DNA from: an uncultured Gammaproteobacteria bacterium
GTDB lineage: Bacteria > Pseudomonadota > Gammaproteobacteria > Pseudomonadales > Porticoccaceae
DNA length: 64,000 nucleotides
Direction of reading: 5' to 3'
Assembly (NCBI GenBank): GCA_913058345.1
Contig: CAJXQR010000009.1
Location: forward strand, 62,001 to 126,000
Of this stretch, positions 56,536-64,000 are shown piece by piece. The position numbers and the translations under genes were made by a program. The notes beneath the pieces were generated by a model. The model was not told where the DNA came from. It searched no databases and was given only the letters and a program-made list of their open reading frames with translations. The stretch's first letter is position 1. Every line of letters starts with the position of its first letter.

Positions 56536-57753
56536 TCAGCTCTGGAATTTCTGCAAAACCAGTGTGGCATTCGTGCCGCCAAAGCCAAAGCTGTTGGACA
56601 TAATGCGCTCAAGTTTCACATTATCAACTTTTTCTGTAACGATCGGCATATCGGCAACGTCGGGATCAAGGTTCTCGATGTTGGCCGATACCGCGATAAA
56701 GTCATTTTCCATCATTAGCAGACTGTAGATGGCTTCGTGCACGCCAGCTGCGCCCAGTGAATGACCGGAAAGGGACTTGGTGGAGCCAATGGGCGGACCG
56801 TCGGTGCCGAATACCTCGCGGATGGCGGCAATTTCCTGCACATCTCCCACCGGCGTGCTGGTGCCGTGGGTGTTGATGTAGTCAATGCTGCCTTCGGTGG
56901 TTGCGAGGGCTTGCTGCATGCACCGAACGGCGCCTTCACCAGAGGGGGCGACCATATCGTAGCCGTCAGAGGTGGCTCCATAGCCCACAATTTCAGCGTA
57001 GATTTTAGCACCGCGCGCTTTGGCGTGTTCGAGTTCTTCAACCACGAAACAGCCGCCGCCACAGGACATCACAAAGCCGTCTCTGTCGACATCATAGGTT
57101 CGTGAGGCTTTTTCAGGAGAATCGTTGTATTTAGATGACAGTGCGCCCATAGCGTCAAACATGCTGACCATGGACCAGTGTTCTTCCTCAGCACCACCGG
57201 CAAAGACGATGTCCTGTTTGCCGAGCTGGATTTGCTCTACAGCTGCGCCGATGCAGTGCGCGCTAGTAGCGCAGGCTGAAGAGATGCTCATGTTCAAGCC
57301 TTTGATCTTAAAAGGCGTGGCTAGACAGGCGGAGACTGAGCTGCTCATGATTTGGGTGACCCTGTAGGGACCCATTTTACGTACGCCTTTACTGCGCATA
57401 ATGTCTATAGATTCGACAAATTTTTCGCCTGAAATACCACCTGAGCCCATGATGAGGCCAGTGCGCGGATTGGACACATCGCTCTCTCCAAGCTGTGCGT
57501 CATCAATGGCTTGCTGCATGGCAATGTAGCCATAAACAGCGGGGGTACTCATGAAGCGTAAATGCTTTCTGTCGATGTGGTCTTTGGGGTCGATATGAAT
57601 CTGCCCGGCGACTTGGCTTTTGAGGCCCATCTCTCGGTAGTCATCTTTGGCGCTAATACCCGACTTTCCTGCTTGTAGAGAGGAGAGGACTTCTGCCGCG
57701 TTTTCGCCGAGGCAAGAAAGAACCCCCATTCCAGTGATAACTGCACGTCTCAT
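56536..57753 (-). CDS. fabB: Beta-ketoacyl-ACP synthase I
   Basis: Elongates fatty acyl chains, including the unsaturated ones. The 405 residues have the thiolase fold with Cys161 in SSACATSAH, His296 in [11 protein letters not shown] and His331 in SGHSLGAAG, the Cys-His-His set of elongating synthases; [14 protein letters not shown] closes it. fabA-fabB is the operon for anaerobic unsaturated fatty acid synthesis in gammaproteobacteria. Ends 69 bases from the shared terminator. Confidence 0.96.
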   Translation of the reverse strand: MRRAVITGMGVLSCLGENAAEVLSSLQAGKSGISAKDDYREMGLKSQVAGQIHIDPKDHIDRKHLRFMSTPAVYGYIAMQQAIDDAQLGESDVSNPRTGLIMGSGGISGEKFVESIDIMRSKGVRKMGPYRVTQIMSSSVSACLATPFKIKGLNMSISSACATSAHCIGAAVEQIQLGKQDIVFAGGAEEEHWSMVSMFDAMGALSSKYNDSPEKASRTYDVDRDGFVMSCGGGCFVVEELEHAKARGAKIYAEIVGYGATSDGYDMVAPSGEGAVRCMQQALATTEGSIDYINTHGTSTPVGDVQEIAAIREVFGTDGPPIGSTKSLSGHSLGAAGVHEAIYSLLMMENDFIAVSANIENLDPDVADMPIVTEKVDNVKLERIMSNSFGFGGTNATLVLQKFQS

Positions 57754-57818
57754 TAATAATCCCTGGCTCGTTAGAGCGCTTGACTCGGTGTTAGAAACTA
57801 GCGATTGTAACCAATTGT

Positions 57819-58385
57819 TTAGAAGTTGTCAGTGGAGGTAAAGAGACCAACGCGCAGACCTTTGGCGATGTAAATCTCTTTATCGTCGACTAACATCGTA
57901 CCGTCGGCGATGGCCATGACGAGCTTGCGCTCAATCACACGGCTGATATCCAGGCGGTAGGTCACTTTTTTGTGTGTCGGTAGCACCTGGCCAGTAAATT
58001 TCACCTCGCTGGAGCCCAGTGCACGACCGTGACCCTCGTTGCCGCGCCAGGTGAGAAAGAAGCCAGTCAGTTGCCACATGGCGTCCAGACCAAGGCAGCC
58101 GGGCATGACCGGGTCGCCGGGGAAATGGCAGTTGAAAAACCACAGATCGGGCTTGATATCGAGCTCGGCTATCACTTCGCCCTTGCCATAAGCTCCACCC
58201 TCTCGACTGATATGGATGATGCGATCAGCCATGAGCATATTGGGAGCGGGCAACTGGGCGGCCTTGGGGCCAAACAGACGGCCTTCGGAACAGGCAATTA
58301 AATCGTCGTAGTCAAAACTGTTACGCTGGCGGGCATCGGAGTCGTTCAAAAGTAACCTCTTGCTTTGGACATTAAGACGCTGCAT
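57819..58385 (-). CDS. fabA: 3-hydroxydecanoyl-ACP dehydratase/isomerase
   Basis: Dehydrates 3-hydroxydecanoyl-ACP and isomerises the product to the cis-3 form, starting unsaturated fatty acid synthesis. The hot-dog fold shows His87 in [13 protein letters not shown], Asp101 in LGLDAMWQL and [12 protein letters not shown]; the end [13 protein letters not shown] is nearly identical in the family. From ATG 58385 the protein has 188 residues, about 17 more than usual. TTG 58349, with AGAGG six bases upstream, would give 176 residues and may be the real start. Cotranscribed with fabB. Confidence 0.94.
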   Translation of the reverse strand: MQRLNVQSKRLLLNDSDARQRNSFDYDDLIACSEGRLFGPKAAQLPAPNMLMADRIIHISREGGAYGKGEVIAELDIKPDLWFFNCHFPGDPVMPGCLGLDAMWQLTGFFLTWRGNEGHGRALGSSEVKFTGQVLPTHKKVTYRLDISRVIERKLVMAIADGTMLVDDKEIYIAKGLRVGLFTSTDNF

Positions 58386-58659
58386 GGCGCCGGGGCGATC
58401 AAAAAAGACGCGCTAGTTTAGCGTAATCGGGGCTTATGTCCAGTTTGGGCGAGACAATGTGTTACCGGGCCAATGTATGACGGTGACAGTAACATTGGCG
58501 GGGTAGCATTCGGCGATCATTGCAATCAAGCGGCGGGATTTATTTGAGTCGGTTTGCCCCAATTAGCTATAGATTTTAGTTACAGTTCCCTGCCGCGCTT
58601 TGTGGTGTTAGATTATGGCTGTTAATGAACCTCCTTCCGCTAATGAAAAGGATTTGTCT

Positions 58660-59493
58660 GTGATAAAAAAATGCCTGTTTCCCGTTGCTGGTTATGGCAC
58701 ACGATTTTTACCCGCCACTAAAGCCATGCCGAAAGAAATGCTACCCGTGGTGAACAAGCCCCTGGTGCAATACGGTGTTGAAGAAGCTCTGAGTGCTGGT
58801 CTCGATGAAATTTGTTTTGTTACCGGTCGGGGCAAGCGCGCTATCAATGACTTCTTTGATACCAGCTATGAATTGGAGCACCAAATTGCCGGTACTTCTA
58901 AAGAAAAGTACCTGACGAGTATCAAAGAGGTTATAACCCAGGCTAAATTTACGACTACTCGCCAGTCAGAAATGAAGGGTTTAGGGCATGCTATTTTGAC
59001 CGGCGAGCTGTTAGTTGGGCAGGAGCCTTTTGGGGTGGTGCTCGCCGATGACCTCTGTATTACCGAGGGAGATAGTGTGATGGAGCAGTTGGCAAAGATT
59101 TATCGTCGCACCGGCTGCAGTGTGATAGCCATTCAGGAGATTGACGACGCGGATATTTCAAAATTCGGTGTTATTGCTGGCGTAGAGGAAGAGCCGGGTT
59201 TGTACCGTGTGACCGATATGGTAGAAAAGCCGGACCTTGCCGATGCGCCGAGCAATCTGGCGATTATTGGACGCTATATTTTAACGCCGTTTATTTTTGA
59301 GCTGCTGCGACACACGCCGCCGGGTAAAAACGGTGAGGTGCAATTGACCGACGCCCTGTTGTCATTGGCAAAAAGCAGCAAAGTGTTGGCGTATAAGTTT
59401 AAGGGCAAGCGCTTTGATTGCGGTAGTGTCGACGGTTATGTCGAAGCCACCAATTATGTCTATGAAAATATCTACTTGAAGGGCGAGCAATAG
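58660..59493 (+). CDS. galU: UTP-glucose-1-phosphate uridylyltransferase
   Basis: Makes UDP-glucose, precursor of envelope glycans. From GTG 58660 the 277 residues begin MIKKCLFPVAGYGTRFLPATK, the classical GalU N-terminus, preceded by AAAAGGATTTG; the longer frame from 58615 adds 15 unconserved residues. Also visible: KAMPKEMLPVVNKPL, VLADDLCI, GVIAGVEEEPGLYRV and VEKPD, plus the C-terminal KRFDCGSVDGYVEATNY. Directly followed by manB (4-base gap). Confidence 0.94.
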   Translation: MIKKCLFPVAGYGTRFLPATKAMPKEMLPVVNKPLVQYGVEEALSAGLDEICFVTGRGKRAINDFFDTSYELEHQIAGTSKEKYLTSIKEVITQAKFTTTRQSEMKGLGHAILTGELLVGQEPFGVVLADDLCITEGDSVMEQLAKIYRRTGCSVIAIQEIDDADISKFGVIAGVEEEPGLYRVTDMVEKPDLADAPSNLAIIGRYILTPFIFELLRHTPPGKNGEVQLTDALLSLAKSSKVLAYKFKGKRFDCGSVDGYVEATNYVYENIYLKGEQ

Positions 59494-59496
59494 ATA

Positions 59497-60849
59497 ATGG
59501 GTGAGAATTACAGTTGTTTTAAAGCCTATGATATTCGTGGGCGGGTGCCTGTTGAGTTGAATGAAAACATTGCTTACCGCATTGGTCGCGCTTTTGCCCA
59601 GTATCTCAATGCCAGGCGCATTGTGGTTGGTCACGATATTCGCCTCACCAGCCCTTCGCTTTGTGATGCGGTGGTGGAAGGTATTCGCGATGCGGGTTGC
59701 GATGTGATGCATATCGGCGAATGTGGCACCGAGGAAATTTATTTTGCCACCTTTAATGGCGGTTACGATGGGGGCCTGGTGGTTACCGCTAGTCACAACC
59801 CGATGGACTTTAATGGCATGAAGTTCGTTCGCGAAGGTGCGCGCCCCATCAGTGGTGACGATGGCTTGCCTGATATTAAGGCCTTAGCCGAGAGGGGTGA
59901 ATTTAGCGATGCATCACACCGCGGTGAGTTGAGTCACAGCACTGATAAACAGGCCTATATTAGTCACCTGCTGTCCTATATTGATATCAAGGCACTGTCG
60001 CCTTTAAAAATTGTTGTCAATGCGGGTAATGGTGGCGCGGGTTCGGTGGTTGATTTGCTGGAGCCGCACCTGCCCTTTGAATTTATTAAAGTCAACCATC
60101 AGCCCGATGGGCATTTCCCCAACGGTATCCCCAACCCTCTACTGGAAGAAAACCGGGCTGCCACAGCGGACGTCGTCAAGCGCGAAAAGGCTGATTTGGG
60201 TATTGCCTGGGATGGGGACTTTGACCGTTGTTTCTTTTTTGATAGCCAGGGTCATTTCGTCGAAGGTTATTATTTGGTGGGTTTACTGTCTGTTGCTTTC
60301 CTGAAGAAAAATGGCGGTGGTAAAGTGATACACGACCCGCGTTTGACCTGGAATACCATCGAGTTGGCAGAGCAATGTGGCGGTCAGGCGATTCAAAGTA
60401 AAACCGGGCATTCCTTTATCAAGCAAGTGATGCGTGATGAAAATGCGCTCTACGGCGGAGAGATGAGTGCGCATCATTATTTTCGTGATTTTGCCTACTG
60501 TGATAGCGGTATGATTCCGTGGTTACTGGTGGCCGAATTGATTAGCACATCGGGCAGTAGTTTGTTTGAACTGATAGCGCAGAGCCAGGCACGCTATCCG
60601 GTGAGTGGTGAAATCAATCGCGAAGTTGACGATGCTGCCGCGATGTTAGCCCGTATCGAAAAACATTACGCGCCCAGTGCTGACCTGGTGGATAAGACCG
60701 ATGGAGTGAGTATGTCGTTTGGCGATTGGCGTTTCAATGTGCGTATGTCGAATACTGAGCCTTTGGTGCGCTTAAATGTTGAGTCTCGTGGTGATGAAGC
60801 GTTGATGGTGCAGAAGACCGATGAACTGTTGGCTTTTCTCGATAGTTAA
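59497..60849 (+). CDS. manB: Phosphomannomutase/phosphoglucomutase
   Basis: Interconverts mannose-6-phosphate and mannose-1-phosphate (and probably the glucose pair). Its 450 residues contain the phosphoserine loop TASHNP (Ser99), metal loop DGDFDRC (about 239-244), sugar loop GEMSAHHYF and phosphate loop RMSNTEPLVRLN, all four functional loops of the family. Four bases after galU, so a common operon for sugar-nucleotide precursors. CpsG/ManB-type by the N-terminal SCFKAYDIRGRVP; links the PMI and GMP activities of ManC. Confidence 0.94.
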   Translation: MGENYSCFKAYDIRGRVPVELNENIAYRIGRAFAQYLNARRIVVGHDIRLTSPSLCDAVVEGIRDAGCDVMHIGECGTEEIYFATFNGGYDGGLVVTASHNPMDFNGMKFVREGARPISGDDGLPDIKALAERGEFSDASHRGELSHSTDKQAYISHLLSYIDIKALSPLKIVVNAGNGGAGSVVDLLEPHLPFEFIKVNHQPDGHFPNGIPNPLLEENRAATADVVKREKADLGIAWDGDFDRCFFFDSQGHFVEGYYLVGLLSVAFLKKNGGGKVIHDPRLTWNTIELAEQCGGQAIQSKTGHSFIKQVMRDENALYGGEMSAHHYFRDFAYCDSGMIPWLLVAELISTSGSSLFELIAQSQARYPVSGEINREVDDAAAMLARIEKHYAPSADLVDKTDGVSMSFGDWRFNVRMSNTEPLVRLNVESRGDEALMVQKTDELLAFLDS

Positions 60850-60888
60850 AATTATTGAGGGTATGGCATGCCTTGAAAATATGTACCC

Positions 60889-60920
60889 ATAAAAAAACCC
60901 CGCAATGCGGGGTTTTTTTA
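60889..60920. terminator. Bidirectional terminator between manB and pntB
   Basis: AAAAAAACCCCGC / GCGGGGTTTTTTT, 13-base perfect arms, loop AAT, between convergent genes. Confidence 0.93.
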
Positions 60921-60948
60921 TTTCTCTTCTCTAGTCTTAAAGACGTAA

Positions 60949-62349
60949 TTAAGCAAGATCGAGTGAGGCGGTAATATCAATAACCGCTTTTTTACCATCG
61001 CCGTAGACCATGAGAGTATTGTCCTGGGCAAACAGCGGGTTGGGCAGACCGGCAAAGCCGGGACTCAGTGAACGCTTGATGACAACGACGGTTTGGGCCT
61101 TGTCCACGTTGAGAATAGGCATGCCGTAAATGGGGCTCCCCTTGTCTTCACGGGCCATAGGGTTGGTCACGTCGTTGGCGCCGATAACAATGGCGACATC
61201 GGTTTGCTCAAACGTTGGGTTGATGCGATCCATTTCAACTAATTTGTCGTAGGATACTTCCGCTTCAGCCAACAGCACATTCATGTGTCCGGGCATGCGT
61301 CCGGCAACGGGATGGATGGCGAATTCGACTTCAATGCCTTTATCTTCCATCACGTCACACAGCTCGCGCACCGCGTGCTGGGCCTGGGCCATGGCCATAC
61401 CGAAGCCGGGTACAATAACCACACGGCGGGCCGTTTCGAGGATCATCGCAATTTCTTCTGGCTGAGCACTCTTCACTTTTCCGGCGTAGATTTCATCGGC
61501 ATCAATGGTTTCACTGCCTTCCGCCATAACACCAAACAAGACGTTGGTCAGCGAACGGTTCATGGCGACGCACATAATCTGGGTCAAAATCAAACCAGAG
61601 GCGCCAACCAGTGAGCCGGAGACGATCAATACGGTATTACCCATAATGAATCCAGCGGCCGCTGCAGCAATACCTGAATAGGAATTCAGCAGAGCGATAA
61701 CAACTGGCATATCCGCGCCGCCAATAGGCAATACGATAGTGATGCCAAGAATGCATGAGGCCGCAATTAAGCCCCAAAACAGCGTACTGTTAGTGGGGTC
61801 AAAGCAGAGCATGCCGAGCATGACGATAGCAGCGATAAACAATGCGGCATTGAGAAATTTGATACCGGCAAAACCAATCGACTGGCCGGAAATTAATTCC
61901 TGTAATTTGGCAAAAGCGACCAAACTACCGGTTAATGTTACCGAGCCAATAAGTACGGTGATCATTACAAAGCTAACGGCAATCACGCCCATAACGCCGC
62001 TTTCGTAGCCGTCGCTGCCGAGTGTCAGTAGATAGCTGGCAGCGGCCAGACCGAGTGAGGCACCGCCGCCACAGCCGTTGAGCATGGCGATCATTTGTGG
62101 CATGGACGTCATTTGGATCTTGGTGGCCATAATACCGCCAACAATACCGCCGACCAGTACACCGGCAATGATGTACTCGTAGCTGACGATGCTCTTATCC
62201 AGCAGCGTGATGACCACGGCGATTAACATACCAATGGCTGACATCATATTGCCGCGCACGGCCGTTTTGGGTTTCGTCAGGCCCTTGATGCCCAGAATAA
62301 AAAATACCGCTGAAAAGAGGTAAACGAGATCGACTAAGTTGGTATTCAT
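60949..62349 (-). CDS. pntB: NAD(P) transhydrogenase subunit beta
   Basis: Membrane plus NADP-binding subunit of the proton-pumping transhydrogenase, which makes NADPH from NADH. The 466 residues have about nine N-terminal membrane helices and a C-terminal domain III with VIVPGFGMAMAQAQH, HPVAGRMPGHMNVLLAEA, GANDVTNPMA and YGDGKKAV. Three bases after pntAB; last of the operon pntAA-pntAB-pntB. Confidence 0.96.
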   Translation of the reverse strand: MNTNLVDLVYLFSAVFFILGIKGLTKPKTAVRGNMMSAIGMLIAVVITLLDKSIVSYEYIIAGVLVGGIVGGIMATKIQMTSMPQMIAMLNGCGGGASLGLAAASYLLTLGSDGYESGVMGVIAVSFVMITVLIGSVTLTGSLVAFAKLQELISGQSIGFAGIKFLNAALFIAAIVMLGMLCFDPTNSTLFWGLIAASCILGITIVLPIGGADMPVVIALLNSYSGIAAAAAGFIMGNTVLIVSGSLVGASGLILTQIMCVAMNRSLTNVLFGVMAEGSETIDADEIYAGKVKSAQPEEIAMILETARRVVIVPGFGMAMAQAQHAVRELCDVMEDKGIEVEFAIHPVAGRMPGHMNVLLAEAEVSYDKLVEMDRINPTFEQTDVAIVIGANDVTNPMAREDKGSPIYGMPILNVDKAQTVVVIKRSLSPGFAGLPNPLFAQDNTLMVYGDGKKAVIDITASLDLA

Positions 62350-62352
62350 GAT

Positions 62353-62640
62353 CTAGTTTTTCCTCTTGAACATGGCGAGCATGCGGTTGGTGACGAGATA
62401 GCCGCCAATCACATTAACGGTGGCCATTACAACGGCGATAAAACCGAGGGCGTGCACCAGACCGGAGGCGCTATCACCCGCACCGGCGGCGATAACAGCT
62501 CCCACCAGGGTAATGCCCGAGATGGCATTGGTGCCGGACATCAATGGCGTGTGTAGAGTAGGTGGTACCTTGGTGATGAGTTCCACACCGAGGAACAGTG
62601 ACAGCACAAAAAGTGCCAGTTGCATAACAATCATTTCCAT
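62353..62640 (-). CDS. pntAB: NAD(P) transhydrogenase subunit alpha part 2 (membrane segment)
   Basis: A 95-residue protein with about three membrane helices and PPTLHTPLMSGTNAISGI, the segment corresponding to the C-terminal part of E. coli PntA. The separate gene is the arrangement found in Pseudomonas and alphaproteobacteria. Starts in a one-base TAATG overlap with pntAA. ATG 62640 or the second ATG five codons later. Confidence 0.93.
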   Translation of the reverse strand: MEMIVMQLALFVLSLFLGVELITKVPPTLHTPLMSGTNAISGITLVGAVIAAGAGDSASGLVHALGFIAVVMATVNVIGGYLVTNRMLAMFKRKN

Positions 62641-63875
62641 TAGGAAGCTCCCCCTTCTTTTTGTTCAGTAGCCGTGTCGTCCTCTGCGTCGAGGTTGATT
62701 GATTCACCCAGGTCTATAGACGGGTAGCCGAGTAGTTCGCGCATGCGCTTGTGCGGTACGTCGCCGTCGTGAGCAATGACCGTTTCGAAAACAATTTCGT
62801 CTTCGAAATCGAGTTGTAGCTGGTTTTCTTCACCGAGCAGGTGCTCAAGGAGAGTTTCGATGTTTTTGCCAAACATCTGACTGCCATGGTGAGGGATGGT
62901 TGCAGCCAGGTTGTCTGGTCCAATAATCGTCACGCCGTGGGCAACGACGGTTTCCCCGAGTTTTGTGAGCTCACAGTTACCACCACGCTCAGCGGCAAGA
63001 TCGACTATCACCGCGCCGGGTTTCATCGCTTTGACCATGTCGGCGGTGACCAGAATAGGAGACTTGGCGCCGGGAATGGCGGCGGTGGTGATGACGAGAT
63101 CCTGTTCGGCGAGTACGGCTGTCATTAGCTCCTGTTGGCGACGAATAAAGTCTTCGCCCTGTTCTTTAGCGTAGCCGCCTTTGTCTTCAGAGCTATCCGT
63201 TTCCAGATCGAGTTCAATCGGTTTGGCTCCAACCGAGATAATTTGGTCGCGAGCTGCGGGGCGAACATCGTAGGCTTCGACGACACCGCCAAGACGTTTG
63301 GCTGTCGCACAGGCCTGCAGACCTGCAACACCGACACCCATAATAAAGGTGCGCATGGGGTTTAGTGTGCCGGCAGCTGTCATCAACATAGGCATAATGC
63401 GTGGTGCCAGGCCGGCACCCAGTAGCACAGCTTTGTAACCGGCTAGCGTTGCCATTGACGAGAGTACATCCATGCTCTGGGCGCGGCTGATACGTGGCAC
63501 CAGCTCCATTGCAATGGCGGTAGCGCCGGTTTTGGCTAGTTTTTCAGCAGTGGCTGGTGAACCCAGAGGGTCCATCATGCCGGCAATGAGTTGTCCGGGT
63601 TTGAGGTGGGCTAAATCGTCGTCGCCGTTAATGTCATTGGCGCCAAAAGATTGCACCTGGGCAATGATGTCTGCCTTGGCAAAAAGGTCAGAGCGATCCG
63701 AACTGATAGCGGCACCGGCGTTTTTGTAAAGTTCATCGGAAAATCCTGCGGCCTCACCAGCGTTGGATTCAACAATGAACTCAACGCCTTTCTTGGACCA
63801 CGCTTGAATATTGGCGGGGGTCATGGCGACCCTGCCTTCTCCGGGTTTTAGTTCCCGGGGTATGCCTACTATCAC
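62640..63875 (-). CDS. pntAA: NAD(P) transhydrogenase subunit alpha part 1 (NAD-binding)
   Basis: NAD(H)-binding domain I of the transhydrogenase, 411 residues, with MIVGIPRELKPGEGRVAMTP at the start (alanine-dehydrogenase-like), GAGLAPRIMPML, GVGVAGLQACATAKRLG and the NAD loop RPAARDQI. Two GTG codons are candidates: 63884 and 63875; GAGG is seven bases before the latter, which also gives the usual N-terminus, so I choose it. First gene of the operon. Confidence 0.94.
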   Translation of the reverse strand: MIVGIPRELKPGEGRVAMTPANIQAWSKKGVEFIVESNAGEAAGFSDELYKNAGAAISSDRSDLFAKADIIAQVQSFGANDINGDDDLAHLKPGQLIAGMMDPLGSPATAEKLAKTGATAIAMELVPRISRAQSMDVLSSMATLAGYKAVLLGAGLAPRIMPMLMTAAGTLNPMRTFIMGVGVAGLQACATAKRLGGVVEAYDVRPAARDQIISVGAKPIELDLETDSSEDKGGYAKEQGEDFIRRQQELMTAVLAEQDLVITTAAIPGAKSPILVTADMVKAMKPGAVIVDLAAERGGNCELTKLGETVVAHGVTIIGPDNLAATIPHHGSQMFGKNIETLLEHLLGEENQLQLDFEDEIVFETVIAHDGDVPHKRMRELLGYPSIDLGESINLDAEDDTATEQKEGGAS

Positions 63876-64000
63876 AATATGCACCTCACTAAGGATTCAT
63901 TTGCGCACCAAGCTGGTGCCTATAAAATAAAAAGGTGAGGCACTCTACATTAATTGCACAAAAAAAAATAGCGGGTAAGTTTTTAGGGTTATGGCTTAGC

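Overview
The window is a chromosomal segment of a gammaproteobacterium, probably marine and close to the Cellvibrionales/Spongiibacteraceae-Pseudomonas side of the class. The reasons are gene-order blocks I know from Pseudomonas and E. coli: hisC-algW/degS-zapG-zapE-rplM-rpsI-petABC-sspAB; tRNA-Ile2-rpoD-dnaG-yqeY-rpsU divergent from tsaD-folB-folK, followed by cca; uvrA and an MFS gene-ssb; fabA-fabB; and a three-gene pntAA-pntAB-pntB. No insertion sequence, prophage or CRISPR array was seen.

Layout. 1-12.6 kb: end of hisC, an AlgW/DegS protease, single-chain ATP sulfurylase (sat), zapG, an alpha/beta hydrolase, zapE, ribosomal L13/S9, the bc1 complex (with cytochrome b and c1 fused in one frame), sspA/sspB, a thiolase and ubiX. 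12.8-27 kb: a cold-shock protein, a DUF2937 membrane protein, tRNA-Ile2, the macromolecular-synthesis block rpoD-dnaG-yqeY-rpsU, tsaD-folB-folK, a small heat-shock protein with an RpoH-type promoter, folM-like SDR, cca and uvrA. 27.2-53.6 kb: a surface-layer/polysaccharide locus. 53.8-64 kb: MFS exporter, ssb, cysC, fabB-fabA, galU, manB and the transhydrogenase operon.

The most interesting part is the ~26 kb locus lying between uvrA and the MFS-ssb pair, which are next to each other in Pseudomonas. It starts with a complete type I secretion system (ABC ATPase, HlyD-type adaptor, TolC-type outer-membrane channel). It continues with a GDP-D-rhamnose and ABC-exported O-polysaccharide cluster (gmd, rmd, wzm, wzt with a C-terminal recognition domain, a methyltransferase with a C-terminal coiled coil, several glycosyltransferases, an O-acyltransferase). 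Then comes a 1136-residue, cysteine-free, acidic protein with an N-terminal DUF4214-like helical domain and RTX-like repeats, the likely secreted substrate. The arrangement recalls the Caulobacter rsaA S-layer locus, where the S-layer protein, its type I secretion genes and the O-antigen genes that anchor it lie together. Downstream is an unrecognised cassette of an adenylate-forming ligase, a FAD oxidoreductase, a threonine-synthase-like PLP enzyme and a 69-residue small protein, then a further glycosyltransferase and manC.

Together manC (bifunctional GMP-PMI), manB, gmd and rmd give a full path from fructose-6-phosphate to GDP-D-rhamnose inside the window, so a common-polysaccharide-like D-rhamnose-containing O chain is a reasonable inference. 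Functions are inferred from sequence motifs and remembered families; no database search was run.
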